Below the pieces are notes generated by a model. That model ran no database searches, was not told the DNA's origin, and was given only the letters and a program-made list of their open reading frames with translations. Made by a program: the position numbers and the translations under genes. Of a stretch of DNA of 15,415 nt, positions 8,083-15,415 are shown piece after piece. The number at the start of each line of letters is the position of its first letter. The first letter of the stretch is position 1. This DNA comes from Leptospira sp. 96542 (GTDB lineage Bacteria > Spirochaetota > Leptospiria > Leptospirales > Leptospiraceae). Where the stretch lies: contig JARJFC010000068.1 in NCBI GenBank assembly GCA_029310945.1, forward strand, positions 1-15,415, given 5' to 3'.

Positions 8083-9057
8083 TTATTTTCCTACAACCAC
8101 TGGATAAAATCCAAGTAAGGTTTGTACACCATCATCATGTGCGGGTACAATTTGCAATTCGGGATTGTTCTGGATTAAATCATGAACACGGGCGATTTCC
8201 TCACCCAAACTAACAGTGTCAAAATCCACAATCCACCTAGCGGCTCTTGGTTTGTGTTTTTGTTTTGTAAAACCTTCTTTGCACCAAACAATGTCGCCCG
8301 TCAAAAAATAAATCTGTCCATTTTGCGTATGTAAAAATAAGCCTATCGAGCCCTCACTATGACCTTTCATTGGAACGAAAACAACAGTCCCATCTCCATA
8401 CCAATCAATACTTTTTTCATAAGACGCATAGGGAAGATTTGTAAACTCTAAGTGACTCCATTGAACTAGATCGCCATCAAATTGAGAAGAAATATAACCT
8501 AATTCTAGTTTTGGATCGAACAATTCACTTTCTAAACTGTGAATTTTTGCTAATGGAAAATCTTTTAAACCACTTGCATGATCCCAATGTAAGTGTGAAA
8601 AAAATACATCTTCAATTGACTTGAGGGCAATCCCATTGGATTGTAATTGTTCTTTTGCTGTTTGGATCAATTTGTAATCCATTAGTAATTTCAAATAAAG
8701 AGGGAAAACTTGAAATTGTTCTTTAATGTTCGTTCCAAGTCCAGTATCAAATAAAAAACTTCCTTTTGGGTGTTGGATGTAAAAAGCCGAATGTGCCACA
8801 GTAACAGTTTTGAATATGGAGCCACCCTCTATTACAAAACCTTCAAGTGTTTTGGCTTCACCTGTTTTAAGGATCGAAAAAATCAAATTTGATTTCCCTT
8901 TGGGTTTAGGGATTTGATATGGATTTCCGATTTGTTTTTCAGAAAGGGAAGGAATGGTTTCTGCAGGGTAGCCGAGTAGATATAAAAATAGAAATAAAGA
9001 AATAACACAAGTTAGGTAAAGGAAATAAATTGGATTGGGTTTTATGAGCGATTTCAT
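8083..9057 (-). CDS. Membrane-anchored metallo-beta-lactamase-fold hydrolase
   Basis: The protein has 324 residues. A hydrophobic N-terminal segment at about 11-29 acts as an uncleaved anchor or signal sequence, placing the enzyme outside the cytoplasm. The complete dinuclear metal site of the superfamily is present: HLHWDH with His155, His157, Asp159 and His160, then His233 in GHSEGS, Asp255 in TGD, and His307 in PAHDD. The layout resembles lactonase-type members of the superfamily (N-acyl homoserine lactonase-like) more than class B beta-lactamases, but substrate cannot be read from this. A Shine-Dalgarno-like AGGA lies upstream of the start. The gene follows a TetR-family regulator by 22 bp on the same strand, so expression is probably controlled by that regulator in response to a small molecule, plausibly the substrate. 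Confidence 0.9.
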   Translation of the reverse strand: MKSLIKPNPIYFLYLTCVISLFLFLYLLGYPAETIPSLSEKQIGNPYQIPKPKGKSNLIFSILKTGEAKTLEGFVIEGGSIFKTVTVAHSAFYIQHPKGSFLFDTGLGTNIKEQFQVFPLYLKLLMDYKLIQTAKEQLQSNGIALKSIEDVFFSHLHWDHASGLKDFPLAKIHSLESELFDPKLELGYISSQFDGDLVQWSHLEFTNLPYASYEKSIDWYGDGTVVFVPMKGHSEGSIGLFLHTQNGQIYFLTGDIVWCKEGFTKQKHKPRAARWIVDFDTVSLGEEIARVHDLIQNNPELQIVPAHDDGVQTLLGFYPVVVGK

Positions 9058-9079
9058 TTTTTGTGTTTCCTAAAAAAAA

Positions 9080-9655
9080 TTATGGTTGTTTGAAAAACAA
9101 TTCCGCCGTTTTTGCAGCCACTCGCAAAGGTTCGGGTGATTTTTGTAGTTTGGAAAGTAATAATGCACCTTCCCATAAAGAGAAGAGTGATAACGATAAT
9201 TGTTTCGCATTTTTGAGTGTATAACCTTTGGAAACTAAATATGAATCAAAGGTTTTTAACCATGACGCATACACTTCATTACAGGTTTCCGAAATCATTT
9301 GCACAGTACCAGAAGTTTCCATTGCCGTTGTTGCGATCGGGCATCCTTTTTTGTAATCACTGCCCACAATCCTCGCTTCCATAGCACCAAATATTTGTTT
9401 GATGGCTTGAGTGGGAGTTTCAGCATTAGAGAGTATTGTTTGAAACGAATGGTTCAATTCATTGCCTGAATGGAGGAGGGCTAAACGTGCGAGTTCTTCC
9501 TTCCCACCAGGAAAATGAAAGTACAAAGAACCTCTTGGTGTGCCAGTTTCCTTTCCCAATTCGGCAATGCCTGAGGCAGAATACCCCGTTTCCTCCAAAA
9601 GGAAAGCCATGGTTTCGATCATTTTTTGTTTGGTTGACCCACCTTTATTGCCCAT
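9080..9655 (-). CDS. TetR-family transcriptional regulator (LmrA/YxaF-like)
   Basis: The protein has 191 residues. The N-terminal helix-turn-helix at about 10-55 ends in TPRGSLYFHFPGGKEELA, a form of the TetR recognition helix typical of the LmrA/YxaF-like branch. The C-terminal ligand domain includes KKGCPIATTAMETS, also characteristic of that branch. Such proteins usually repress themselves and a neighbouring gene until a small ligand binds. The gene sits 22 bp upstream of the metallo-beta-lactamase-fold gene in the same direction, so they probably form one operon. A GACCGGTC palindrome lies 26 bp before the start codon. The only Shine-Dalgarno-like bases (GGA) almost touch the ATG, so the start is slightly uncertain. 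An alternative ATG at codon 12 would cut into the DNA-binding domain. Confidence 0.9.
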   Translation of the reverse strand: MGNKGGSTKQKMIETMAFLLEETGYSASGIAELGKETGTPRGSLYFHFPGGKEELARLALLHSGNELNHSFQTILSNAETPTQAIKQIFGAMEARIVGSDYKKGCPIATTAMETSGTVQMISETCNEVYASWLKTFDSYLVSKGYTLKNAKQLSLSLFSLWEGALLLSKLQKSPEPLRVAAKTAELFFKQP

Positions 9656-9678
9656 TCCAGCAAAGTGATGAAAGATAA

Positions 9679-9690
9679 TAGACCGGTCAA
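9679..9690. promoter_or_regulatory. Candidate TetR operator (GACCGGTC palindrome)
   Basis: TAGACCGGTCAA contains a perfect 8-bp palindrome, 9681-9688, and resembles the TAGACC-GGTCTA type of site bound by LmrA/YxaF-like TetR proteins. On the minus strand it directly precedes TATTAT, a possible -10 of the tetR promoter, which would suit autorepression. No matching -35 is evident. Confidence 0.5.
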
Positions 9691-9796
9691 CATAAAAATT
9701 ACCCTTATCAATTTTCCGAATTTGAATCCCTTTGCCTTGGCCTAAATTGGTTTCAATTCACGAAAAGAAGCAAAATTTCTGGAAGAATAAATCTCA

Positions 9797-9825
9797 TTGT
9801 TTTTTTAAAGAGCGGCCGATAAACT
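9797..9825 (+). promoter_or_regulatory. fliG promoter region with sigma-28-type -10 GCCGATAA
   Basis: GCCGATAA at 9815-9822 is identical to the sigma-28 (FliA) -10 element, 29 bp before the fliG start. The expected -35 (TAAAGTTT 11 bp upstream) is not conserved: the bases there are ATTGTTTT. An overlapping sigma-70 reading exists: TTGTTT at 9797-9802, a 17-bp spacer and TAAACT at 9820-9825. Either or both may be used. Confidence 0.45.
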
Positions 9826-9851
9826 AAATAGTACGGATTTCGGGACGAAGT

Positions 9852-10865
<1,014 letters not shown>

Positions 10866-10877
10866 AACTTTTAAGGT

Positions 10878-11375
10878 TTAGAGCGGATGAGTATTCCTTT
10901 GGCTGTGAATTCCCCATTTTGGAGGAAATTCAATCAATGCATCTTTCGGATCCATTTCACCACGTTCTAATTTTTGGTTGAGAGTGATGAGTTTGTGCAA
11001 ATTTCCGATGGAAAAAGACAATTCGGTGATATCGTAATCGTCGAGCCTGAGTTTGGCATTCCTACAAAAAAGTTTTAGTTCTGAGAGTATCAATGTAACT
11101 CTTGCGTTCGCATAACGAGCTACAATTTCTTCAAACTCTTCTTCGTTAAAAAATTCTTTCTCGATGTCAATATGGAATTCTTGTCTGATGAGATCTATGA
11201 GCGATATACCCAATTCATGTGCTACGAGAACAACAGATTCAAATTTAGAACGAATCCAATCATCAGATTCTAAGATTTCAACGCTGGAGCGCGGGATATT
11301 TAATTTGTCCGCTAATTCTATCCTGGAGATTTTTTTTCTCTCTCTTTGGGCTCTAAATTGGTTTTGTTTTTCCAT
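10878..11375 (-). CDS. XRE-family (Cro/CI-type) DNA-binding regulator
   Basis: The protein has 165 residues. Residues about 8-62 form a lambda-repressor-like helix-turn-helix: SRIELADKLNIPRSSVEILE followed by the helix VVLVAHELGISLIDLI. The remainder, about 65-165, is mostly helical and acidic (EKEFFNEEEFEEIV), with no recognised domain; it may mediate dimerisation or partner binding. The start is the ATG at 11375. There is no Shine-Dalgarno before it (the upstream bases are nearly all A and T), so translation may be weak or from a very short leader. Two near-identical 20-bp repeats 19-69 bp upstream are good candidates for its own operators. No toxin, phage or restriction gene adjoins it, so a standalone regulator of unknown targets is the best reading. 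Confidence 0.85.
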   Translation of the reverse strand: MEKQNQFRAQRERKKISRIELADKLNIPRSSVEILESDDWIRSKFESVVLVAHELGISLIDLIRQEFHIDIEKEFFNEEEFEEIVARYANARVTLILSELKLFCRNAKLRLDDYDITELSFSIGNLHKLITLNQKLERGEMDPKDALIEFPPKWGIHSQRNTHPL

Positions 11376-11393
11376 AAAATAAAAAAAATTTCA

Positions 11394-11444
11394 AAATAAC
11401 GTTGGGAACGTTCAAAAATCGTCGAAATAACGTCGGGAACGTTC
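11394..11444. repeat. Pair of 20-bp direct repeats, candidate operators of the XRE gene
   Basis: Copies at 11394-11413 and 11425-11444 read AAATAACGTYGGGAACGTTC and differ at one base (T or C). Each holds AACGTT- or AACGTC-GGG-AACGTT, two half-sites nine bases apart, and ends in the palindrome GAACGTTC. The 31-bp offset is close to three helical turns, so bound proteins would sit on the same DNA face. They lie directly upstream of the XRE start codon. Confidence 0.6.
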
Positions 11445-11472
11445 GAGTTTCGGAACACTAAAATTGAAACAG

Positions 11473-11519
11473 TTGACATTCAATCTATCGGATAGGTCAA
11501 ATTTAGCTACGCTAAATTT
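11473..11519 (+). promoter_or_regulatory. Candidate promoter (-35 TTGACA) with palindromes
   Basis: A perfect -35 hexamer TTGACA is at 11473-11478, but the bases 17 bp on (GTCAAA) are a poor -10. A palindrome CTATC-G-GATAG at 11485-11495 sits in the spacer. A perfect inverted repeat, AAATTTAGC-TAC-GCTAAATTT (9-bp arms, 11499-11519), covers the expected start region. These could be operators on a regulated promoter, or the second an RNA hairpin. Confidence 0.3.
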
Positions 11520-11526
11520 CCTTTCT

Positions 11527-11575
11527 GGAAGTGCCCTCTGATTTTTTTTTGAAGAGGTGCACTTCCATTTTTTTT
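11527..11575 (+). terminator. Rho-independent terminator (plus strand), not preceded by a plus-strand gene
   Basis: GGAAGTGC CCTCT (11527-11539) pairs with AGAGG T GCACTTCC (11553-11566), giving a 13-bp stem with one bulged T and a T-rich loop. It is followed by eight T residues at 11568-11575. On the minus strand the hairpin is not followed by T residues, so it points rightward. The nearest upstream plus-strand gene is fliG, 660 bp away and separated by an antisense gene. Confidence 0.8.
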
Positions 11576-11735
11576 ATAAAACTTGGAAAAAATAAGAATT
11601 CATGCAATAAAATATTTTCTATCTTTTTGAAGATGACGCATCATGAATTTATAATTTTCGAATGTATTAAAATACAAGAAGTTCAATATTTACAAAATAT
11701 CGTACTTCTACCAAAATTTTGTCATATAATTCGCT
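11576..11735. other. AT-rich non-coding stretch
   Basis: Between the terminator and the short reading frame before the phosphodiesterase gene I see no supported gene, RNA or repeat. A 70-codon open frame starting at 11531 crosses the terminator hairpin and shows no protein-like features. Confidence 0.5.
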
Positions 11736-11866
11736 ATGAATGATTTAGATAAAAAAAACAAAACTTTCGGAAGATTGACCTGCAAGATTTATATTTTTTA
11801 GCAATCCTAGACGAAAAAAAATCCTTTCAATCGATTTTGGCAGGTTTAGGCTATCTCAAAAGGTAA
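11736..11866 (+). pseudogene. Short reading frame joined across an A AAA AAC slippery site, or gene remnant
   Basis: ATG at 11736 opens MNDLDKKN. The 0 frame then runs to a TAG at 11799-11801. The heptamer A AAA AAC at 11753-11759 lies in the correct phase for -1 slippage. The -1 frame continues as QNFRKIDLQDLYFLAILDEK and on to GLGYLKR, with TAA at 11864-11866. The -1 frame looks more like protein, with a helix pattern loosely like the start of a LysR helix-turn-helix. It ends 3 bp before the next gene, whose Shine-Dalgarno AAAAGG is formed by its last codons. It could be a remnant frameshifted in an eight-A run, a leader peptide, or chance. Confidence 0.25.
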
Positions 11867-11869
11867 TCT

Positions 11870-12817
11870 ATGAAACGTATTGTATTTACTTTCCCCGTCC
11901 TGCTTTTAGTTTTTACTAACATACTTCTGAATTGTGCTTCAGTGGAAAAATCGGAAAAGATCCGAAAGGATTTGGATTTACAAGGCCACCGTGGTGCGCG
12001 TGGTTTAAAACCAGAAAATACTTGGCCAGCTTTTGAAGAAGCCATCAAATACAAAATGGTCACTTTGGAATTGGATACGGTTTTAACAAAAGATAAACGA
12101 GTGGTTATCCATCACGATTCAGATACTAACCCCAACATCTGCCAAAACCCAGACGGATCGGAAATTAAAAAACAATCATTGTACGAGTTGTCTTTGTCTG
12201 ATTTACAAAAATTAGATTGTGGATCAAAACAAAATTCAGCTTTTCCAAAACAAATTCCTGTACCTGGAACTAAACTATTATCTTTAGAAGAGTTTTTTGA
12301 GAAAACGCTAGCTCATGAGAAAAAAACAAAGGAAGTATATTATTTCAATATTGAAACCAAGTTTCCAGATGATGGATCGGCATCTGATTTAATTGTGAAA
12401 GAACATACAGAAGCACTTGTGAAAATCATTGAAAAATATAAACTTGCGGAAAGAACAACGATACAATCGTTTGATTTGCGGACTCTTCCCATTGTACAAA
12501 AGTTAAATGTTAAAATCAAAACGAGTGCGCTTTTTGTTCCAACATATTTCCAAGGATTTATGATGACCATCGGTTTTGGAAATTCATACCGAAGTGCTAT
12601 TATAAACAAATCAAATATGGTAAAAGCAAATGTCATTTCACCCTATTTTTTGTATGTGACAAAAGGTTTTGTGAAAGAAGCTCACGATTTTAAAATGGAA
12701 GTGATTCCTTGGACAGTAAATTCGGAAAAAGAAACAAAACGACTCATCGATTGTGGAGTGGACGGAATTATTTCAGACTATCCAGATATGCTGGACACTG
12801 TGGTTAGAAAAAAATAA
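11870..12817 (+). CDS. Glycerophosphodiester phosphodiesterase, lipoprotein
   Basis: This enzyme hydrolyses glycerophosphodiesters from phospholipid breakdown to glycerol-3-phosphate and an alcohol. The 315 residues begin with a lipoprotein signal ending ILLNC (Cys22), so it is envelope-anchored, as GlpQ-type enzymes of other spirochaetes are. The GDPD TIM barrel is complete: GHRGARG with catalytic His40 and Arg41, PENT at 48-51, metal ligands Glu67 and Asp69 in LELD, catalytic His82 in HHD, then NIETK, QSFD, PWTVN and the closing GVDGIISDYPD. AAAAGG six bases before the ATG supports the start. The stop is immediately followed by the stop of the convergent TRL-like gene (12817 against 12818), leaving no room for a separate terminator. 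Likely role: recovery of glycerol-3-phosphate from lipids, an inference. Confidence 0.94.
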   Translation: MKRIVFTFPVLLLVFTNILLNCASVEKSEKIRKDLDLQGHRGARGLKPENTWPAFEEAIKYKMVTLELDTVLTKDKRVVIHHDSDTNPNICQNPDGSEIKKQSLYELSLSDLQKLDCGSKQNSAFPKQIPVPGTKLLSLEEFFEKTLAHEKKTKEVYYFNIETKFPDDGSASDLIVKEHTEALVKIIEKYKLAERTTIQSFDLRTLPIVQKLNVKIKTSALFVPTYFQGFMMTIGFGNSYRSAIINKSNMVKANVISPYFLYVTKGFVKEAHDFKMEVIPWTVNSEKETKRLIDCGVDGIISDYPDMLDTVVRKK

Positions 12818-13147
12818 TCAAAGACCCCAAACAATTGTACAAAGTTTAGAGTAGAGTGAGAGTATATTAGTTGCTTCTTTCTCTACTCGGTAAACTTGTT
12901 GAATGGAACCTTCGTAAGCTGCTGCTAAAATTCCTGCATTGCCTCTGGTATAAAAAATACCAATTCTTTCCACACAAGCTTTGCCAAACTTCAGAGTTTG
13001 TGTCGTATACTTTGTTTCTGAAACCGCTAAAGTATAGTTAGCATAAAAAAGTCCAGTGGGGCCAATACCTTGTGGTTGACCTAGATTGATACAATGAACC
13101 AGAAATAAAAAAGATGCGAGTGCTATAATAGCAAACTTTTGTCTCAT
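12818..13147 (-). CDS. TRL-like family lipoprotein (second copy)
   Basis: This small protein of 109 residues has a lipoprotein signal ending FLVHC (Cys19). The mature part matches the TRL-like pattern: GPTGLFYANYT at the start, a KACVERIGIF block, a GNAGILAAAYEGSIQQVYRVE block and a closing LYSKLCTIVWG. The family is named from a tRNA-associated locus; its biochemical role is unknown. It is homologous in layout to the gene just upstream, and the two probably arose by tandem duplication followed by strong divergence. ATG overlaps the upstream stop by ATGA. Its own stop abuts that of the convergent phosphodiesterase gene. Confidence 0.8.
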   Translation of the reverse strand: MRQKFAIIALASFLFLVHCINLGQPQGIGPTGLFYANYTLAVSETKYTTQTLKFGKACVERIGIFYTRGNAGILAAAYEGSIQQVYRVEKEATNILSLYSKLCTIVWGL

Positions 13148-13443
13148 GGCATGCCCAAAACTTCAATACAAAGGTTTGCATATATACCCAAAATGCCAAA
13201 AGTTTTCCAATTGGTTTCGGTGATTTGTTTTATATTTGATTGGGATTTTAAGGTATCGAGAGAAGCATTTCCAAAACTAACGAGACCTAAAATGGAATGA
13301 ACACAGGATTCTGATTTTAAACTCCCAGACACACCTGTTCCAAAAATTCCAGTTTTTGTGTTGGTATATATGAAACCCTTAGGGCCAAAACCAGGGCTCG
13401 CACAACTTAATAAAAATAGAAATAGGAAAGAACAAAATTTCAT
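13144..13443 (-). CDS. TRL-like family lipoprotein (first copy)
   Basis: The protein has 99 residues from the ATG at 13443. That start puts a lipoprotein signal ending FLLSC (Cys14) at the N-terminus and gives an ATGA overlap with the aminopeptidase stop. A longer start at 13488 would add 15 residues antagonistic to a signal peptide. Mature features of the TRL-like family are FGPKGFIYTNTKTG, the SCVHSILGLVSFGNASLDTL block and the C-terminal FGILGIYANLCIEVLG. It is co-transcribed and translationally coupled with both neighbours. Function is unknown. Its position behind an M1 aminopeptidase is not explained by family knowledge. Confidence 0.82.
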   Translation of the reverse strand: MKFCSFLFLFLLSCASPGFGPKGFIYTNTKTGIFGTGVSGSLKSESCVHSILGLVSFGNASLDTLKSQSNIKQITETNWKTFGILGIYANLCIEVLGMP

Positions 13444-15415
13444 TTTATTTGGATAAGTTCTTTGTGTTTTTTCTTCATCACCAAACAACGAGTTTCCGAA
13501 TCAATCTGCTTTAATAAAGTTTTTTTGACTGGTGCAGGTAGTTTTGGGTGATTGGAAGTGAATTTTTTTAAAATCAATAATGTTTCGTCTGCACAAAAAT
13601 CTGGTGATAAACTTTTGGCAAATCCGTCCAAATAGTTTTCATCATCAAAAGAATTAAAATTGGCAAGAGCATCAAAATAGGAATCTAAAAATTGTAATTG
13701 GATATCTTTCTGATTTTCTGGAAACAGTTGATACGCAACGGTTCGCAATGTGGAAGAAGATAATTCGGATGTTTTTGGAGAAAGTAATTTTTTTATCCAA
13801 ACTTCTTTAACATTTGCATTTGGTTCTGCGGCTTCTGCCGCATAACTCGAATTCACTCCGCGGATGGATGAATCCGCCTTTTTTTCTCGTTCAATGATTG
13901 GTACAATTTTTGTACGATCCGTCAAAAGGCTACTCAATTTGATAGTGATCATCCAACGAAGATCTTGGTCGAGTTTAAAACCAGGAATGTTTATTTTGTT
14001 ATCAATAATTGAAAATAAATTGGAAATAGCTTTGTCTGTGTATGCAGATTCGATATAGGATAAAACAAAATACTTTTGATCATCTGAACCAGGTTTGGAA
14101 TCGAAGATTCCTTTCCAAAGGAATTCTTGTAATTCGAAAAGTTGTTTTTCTTTGGTTTCTTTTGAAAACCAAAAACGACTCGTATAATAACTAAAACCAG
14201 TATCGGATGCGAGTTTTGATAATAACCATCGTTTAATTTTTGTATCTGATTCTAAAGGTAAAAGTTTATAAGATAGTTTTGCAAATTCATCAAAAGTTTT
14301 TTTGCCGATGGTCACTTGTTTGTAAAAATCTACCCACAATATTAATTTGCGCATAGAGTCTGTGTCGTTTAACAAAACAAATTCTAAATCTTCTATGTTT
14401 GTATCTTCCCATTTCCATACAACAAAGTCATGGTCTGAGTCGTTCACCAAAACAAAGTTAGGACAGGCTGAAACTGGATGAGCTCCATGGGAAGACCGAC
14501 CTGAATATATGACTGGAATTTTTTGAACGTTCACTGTGTTTGTAGATTTGTCAAATTGATAGAGTGCCAATTGAATTTTATGATCTCGCAGTTTATTTTC
14601 GGACCCAGGGCTATCTTGGATGATTTTCCAAACAAATTGGTTGTCTGCGCAGATGGATTGGAATACAATTTCATTGGTTCCTTTGGTTTCTAACCAATCT
14701 TTCGACCATTTTTTCAAAGGGAACCCACTTGCAAATTCCAACTCCTTTAAAAAATCGCTGAGAGTTGAGTTGTTATAAGAATACTTTCGTAAATAATTTT
14801 GGACTCCTCTTTGGAATGATTCCTCACCAATAAAAAATACCAATTGTTTGAGGACTGAGGCACCTTTGCCATATGTAATGCCATCAAACTGAGTAAAGGC
14901 GTCTTCCGTATTTAAAACTTTTGCTTCCACAGGGTGGTTTGTACTGTAAGAATCTTCTTCGTAAGCCCATTGTTTCATTTTTTCAAAAAATGAAATCCAT
15001 GTTTCGGAAAATTCGGAATTTTTTTCTTGCGCAAGGCTTGCCATATAAGTCGCAAAACTTTCGTTTAACCAAAGCCCGTTCCACCATTTCATAGTGACCA
15101 AGTTTCCAAACCACATATGAGCCATTTCATGTAAAATCACATCGGATAAGTTTTCTCTTTGAGCTCTGGTCATAGCAGACCTGGATACAAATCGTTCGGA
15201 AAAAGTAACAGCCGCTACATTTTCCATTGCTCCAAAATTAAATTCTGGTACAATCAATTGGTCGTATTTTAAAAAGGGGTAGGGTATTCCAAAATAAGAA
15301 TTAAAAAATGCAAAACCATCTTTTGTGAATTGGAACCAATCCTTTGGATCTATAAATTTTGCGAGTGATTTGCGCACAAACAAACGGAGCGGGATGGATT
15401 CATATGTATCATTCC
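13440..15415 (-). CDS. M1-family zinc aminopeptidase (N-terminus outside window)
   Basis: This metallo-aminopeptidase removes N-terminal residues from peptides. The reading frame is open through the window edge, giving about 658 C-terminal residues; roughly 200 are missing. The exopeptidase motif GAMEN is at about 15220-15234. The zinc site HEMAHMW (15111-15131) is followed by NESFA (15051-15065), giving the complete HExxH-(18)-E ligand set. WWNGLWLNESFATYMA is typical of the PepN/ERAP-like branch. The C-terminal half is a helical repeat region of the ERAP type. An apparent start at 15383 is a TTG inside the gene. The stop overlaps the first TRL-like gene by ATGA. Whether the enzyme is cytoplasmic or exported cannot be judged without its N-terminus. 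Confidence 0.93.
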   Translation of the reverse strand, partial: NDTYESIPLRLFVRKSLAKFIDPKDWFQFTKDGFAFFNSYFGIPYPFLKYDQLIVPEFNFGAMENVAAVTFSERFVSRSAMTRAQRENLSDVILHEMAHMWFGNLVTMKWWNGLWLNESFATYMASLAQEKNSEFSETWISFFEKMKQWAYEEDSYSTNHPVEAKVLNTEDAFTQFDGITYGKGASVLKQLVFFIGEESFQRGVQNYLRKYSYNNSTLSDFLKELEFASGFPLKKWSKDWLETKGTNEIVFQSICADNQFVWKIIQDSPGSENKLRDHKIQLALYQFDKSTNTVNVQKIPVIYSGRSSHGAHPVSACPNFVLVNDSDHDFVVWKWEDTNIEDLEFVLLNDTDSMRKLILWVDFYKQVTIGKKTFDEFAKLSYKLLPLESDTKIKRWLLSKLASDTGFSYYTSRFWFSKETKEKQLFELQEFLWKGIFDSKPGSDDQKYFVLSYIESAYTDKAISNLFSIIDNKINIPGFKLDQDLRWMITIKLSSLLTDRTKIVPIIEREKKADSSIRGVNSSYAAEAAEPNANVKEVWIKKLLSPKTSELSSSTLRTVAYQLFPENQKDIQLQFLDSYFDALANFNSFDDENYLDGFAKSLSPDFCADETLLILKKFTSNHPKLPAPVKKTLLKQIDSETRCLVMKKKHKELIQIK

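Noticed and set aside
11531..11743. Plus-strand 70-codon open frame
   Set aside because: It begins inside the terminator stem and reads through the hairpin and T-run; composition is that of AT-rich non-coding DNA.
13444..13488. Longer start for the first TRL-like lipoprotein
   Set aside because: The added charged residues would spoil the lipoprotein signal; the ATG at 13443 gives the signal and an ATGA overlap.
14523..14532. TGAACGTTCA inside the aminopeptidase gene, resembling the XRE repeats
   Set aside because: Only one half-site is present, without the AACGTYGGG spacing; probably chance.

Overview
This window looks like chromosomal DNA from a spirochaete, most likely a Leptospira, possibly of the saprophytic clade. 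The evidence is a spirochaete-type FliG, many short lipoprotein signals with relaxed lipoboxes (for example SFQC, FSFC, LLNC, LVHC), paired TRL-like lipoproteins and AT-rich coding sequence with weak Shine-Dalgarno sites. The genus is inferred from protein character, not from a database match. I saw no tRNA, rRNA, IS element, CRISPR array or phage gene.

Layout. (1) Positions 1-2526, minus strand: a three-gene outer-membrane uptake cluster made of a lipoprotein of unknown function, an HmuY-family lipoprotein and the N-terminal 441 residues of a TonB-dependent receptor. A Fur-box-like palindrome lies just upstream, suggesting iron- or heme-responsive expression. (2) 2765-6246, plus strand: a receiver/PAS/PAS/GGDEF/EAL c-di-GMP protein overlaps a secreted M23 peptidase by ATGA. 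(3) 6208-7873: two unrecognised membrane proteins are transcribed divergently from overlapping start codons (CATG). The first runs 39 bp into the end of the M23 gene. (4) 8083-9655, minus strand: a LmrA/YxaF-like TetR regulator is followed by a membrane-anchored metallo-beta-lactamase-fold hydrolase, with a GACCGGTC operator candidate upstream. (5) 9852-10865: fliG, preceded by an exact sigma-28-type -10 element (GCCGATAA). (6) 10878-11375, minus strand: an XRE-family regulator with two near-identical upstream repeats 31 bp apart. (7) 11376-11869: a 494-bp gap with those repeats, a perfect hairpin, a strong plus-strand terminator that follows no plus-strand gene, and a short reading frame joined across an A AAA AAC slippery heptamer. 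(8) 11870-12817: a lipoprotein glycerophosphodiester phosphodiesterase. (9) 12818-15415, minus strand: an M1 aminopeptidase (N-terminus outside the window) followed by two TRL-like lipoproteins, all joined by ATGA overlaps.

Most genes are envelope or signalling functions. The points most worth following are the histidine-free HmuY protein in a Fur-type TonB locus, the coupling of a c-di-GMP enzyme to a cell-wall hydrolase, and the intergenic region at 11376-11869. I found no clear, wholly new multi-gene defence or metabolic system.
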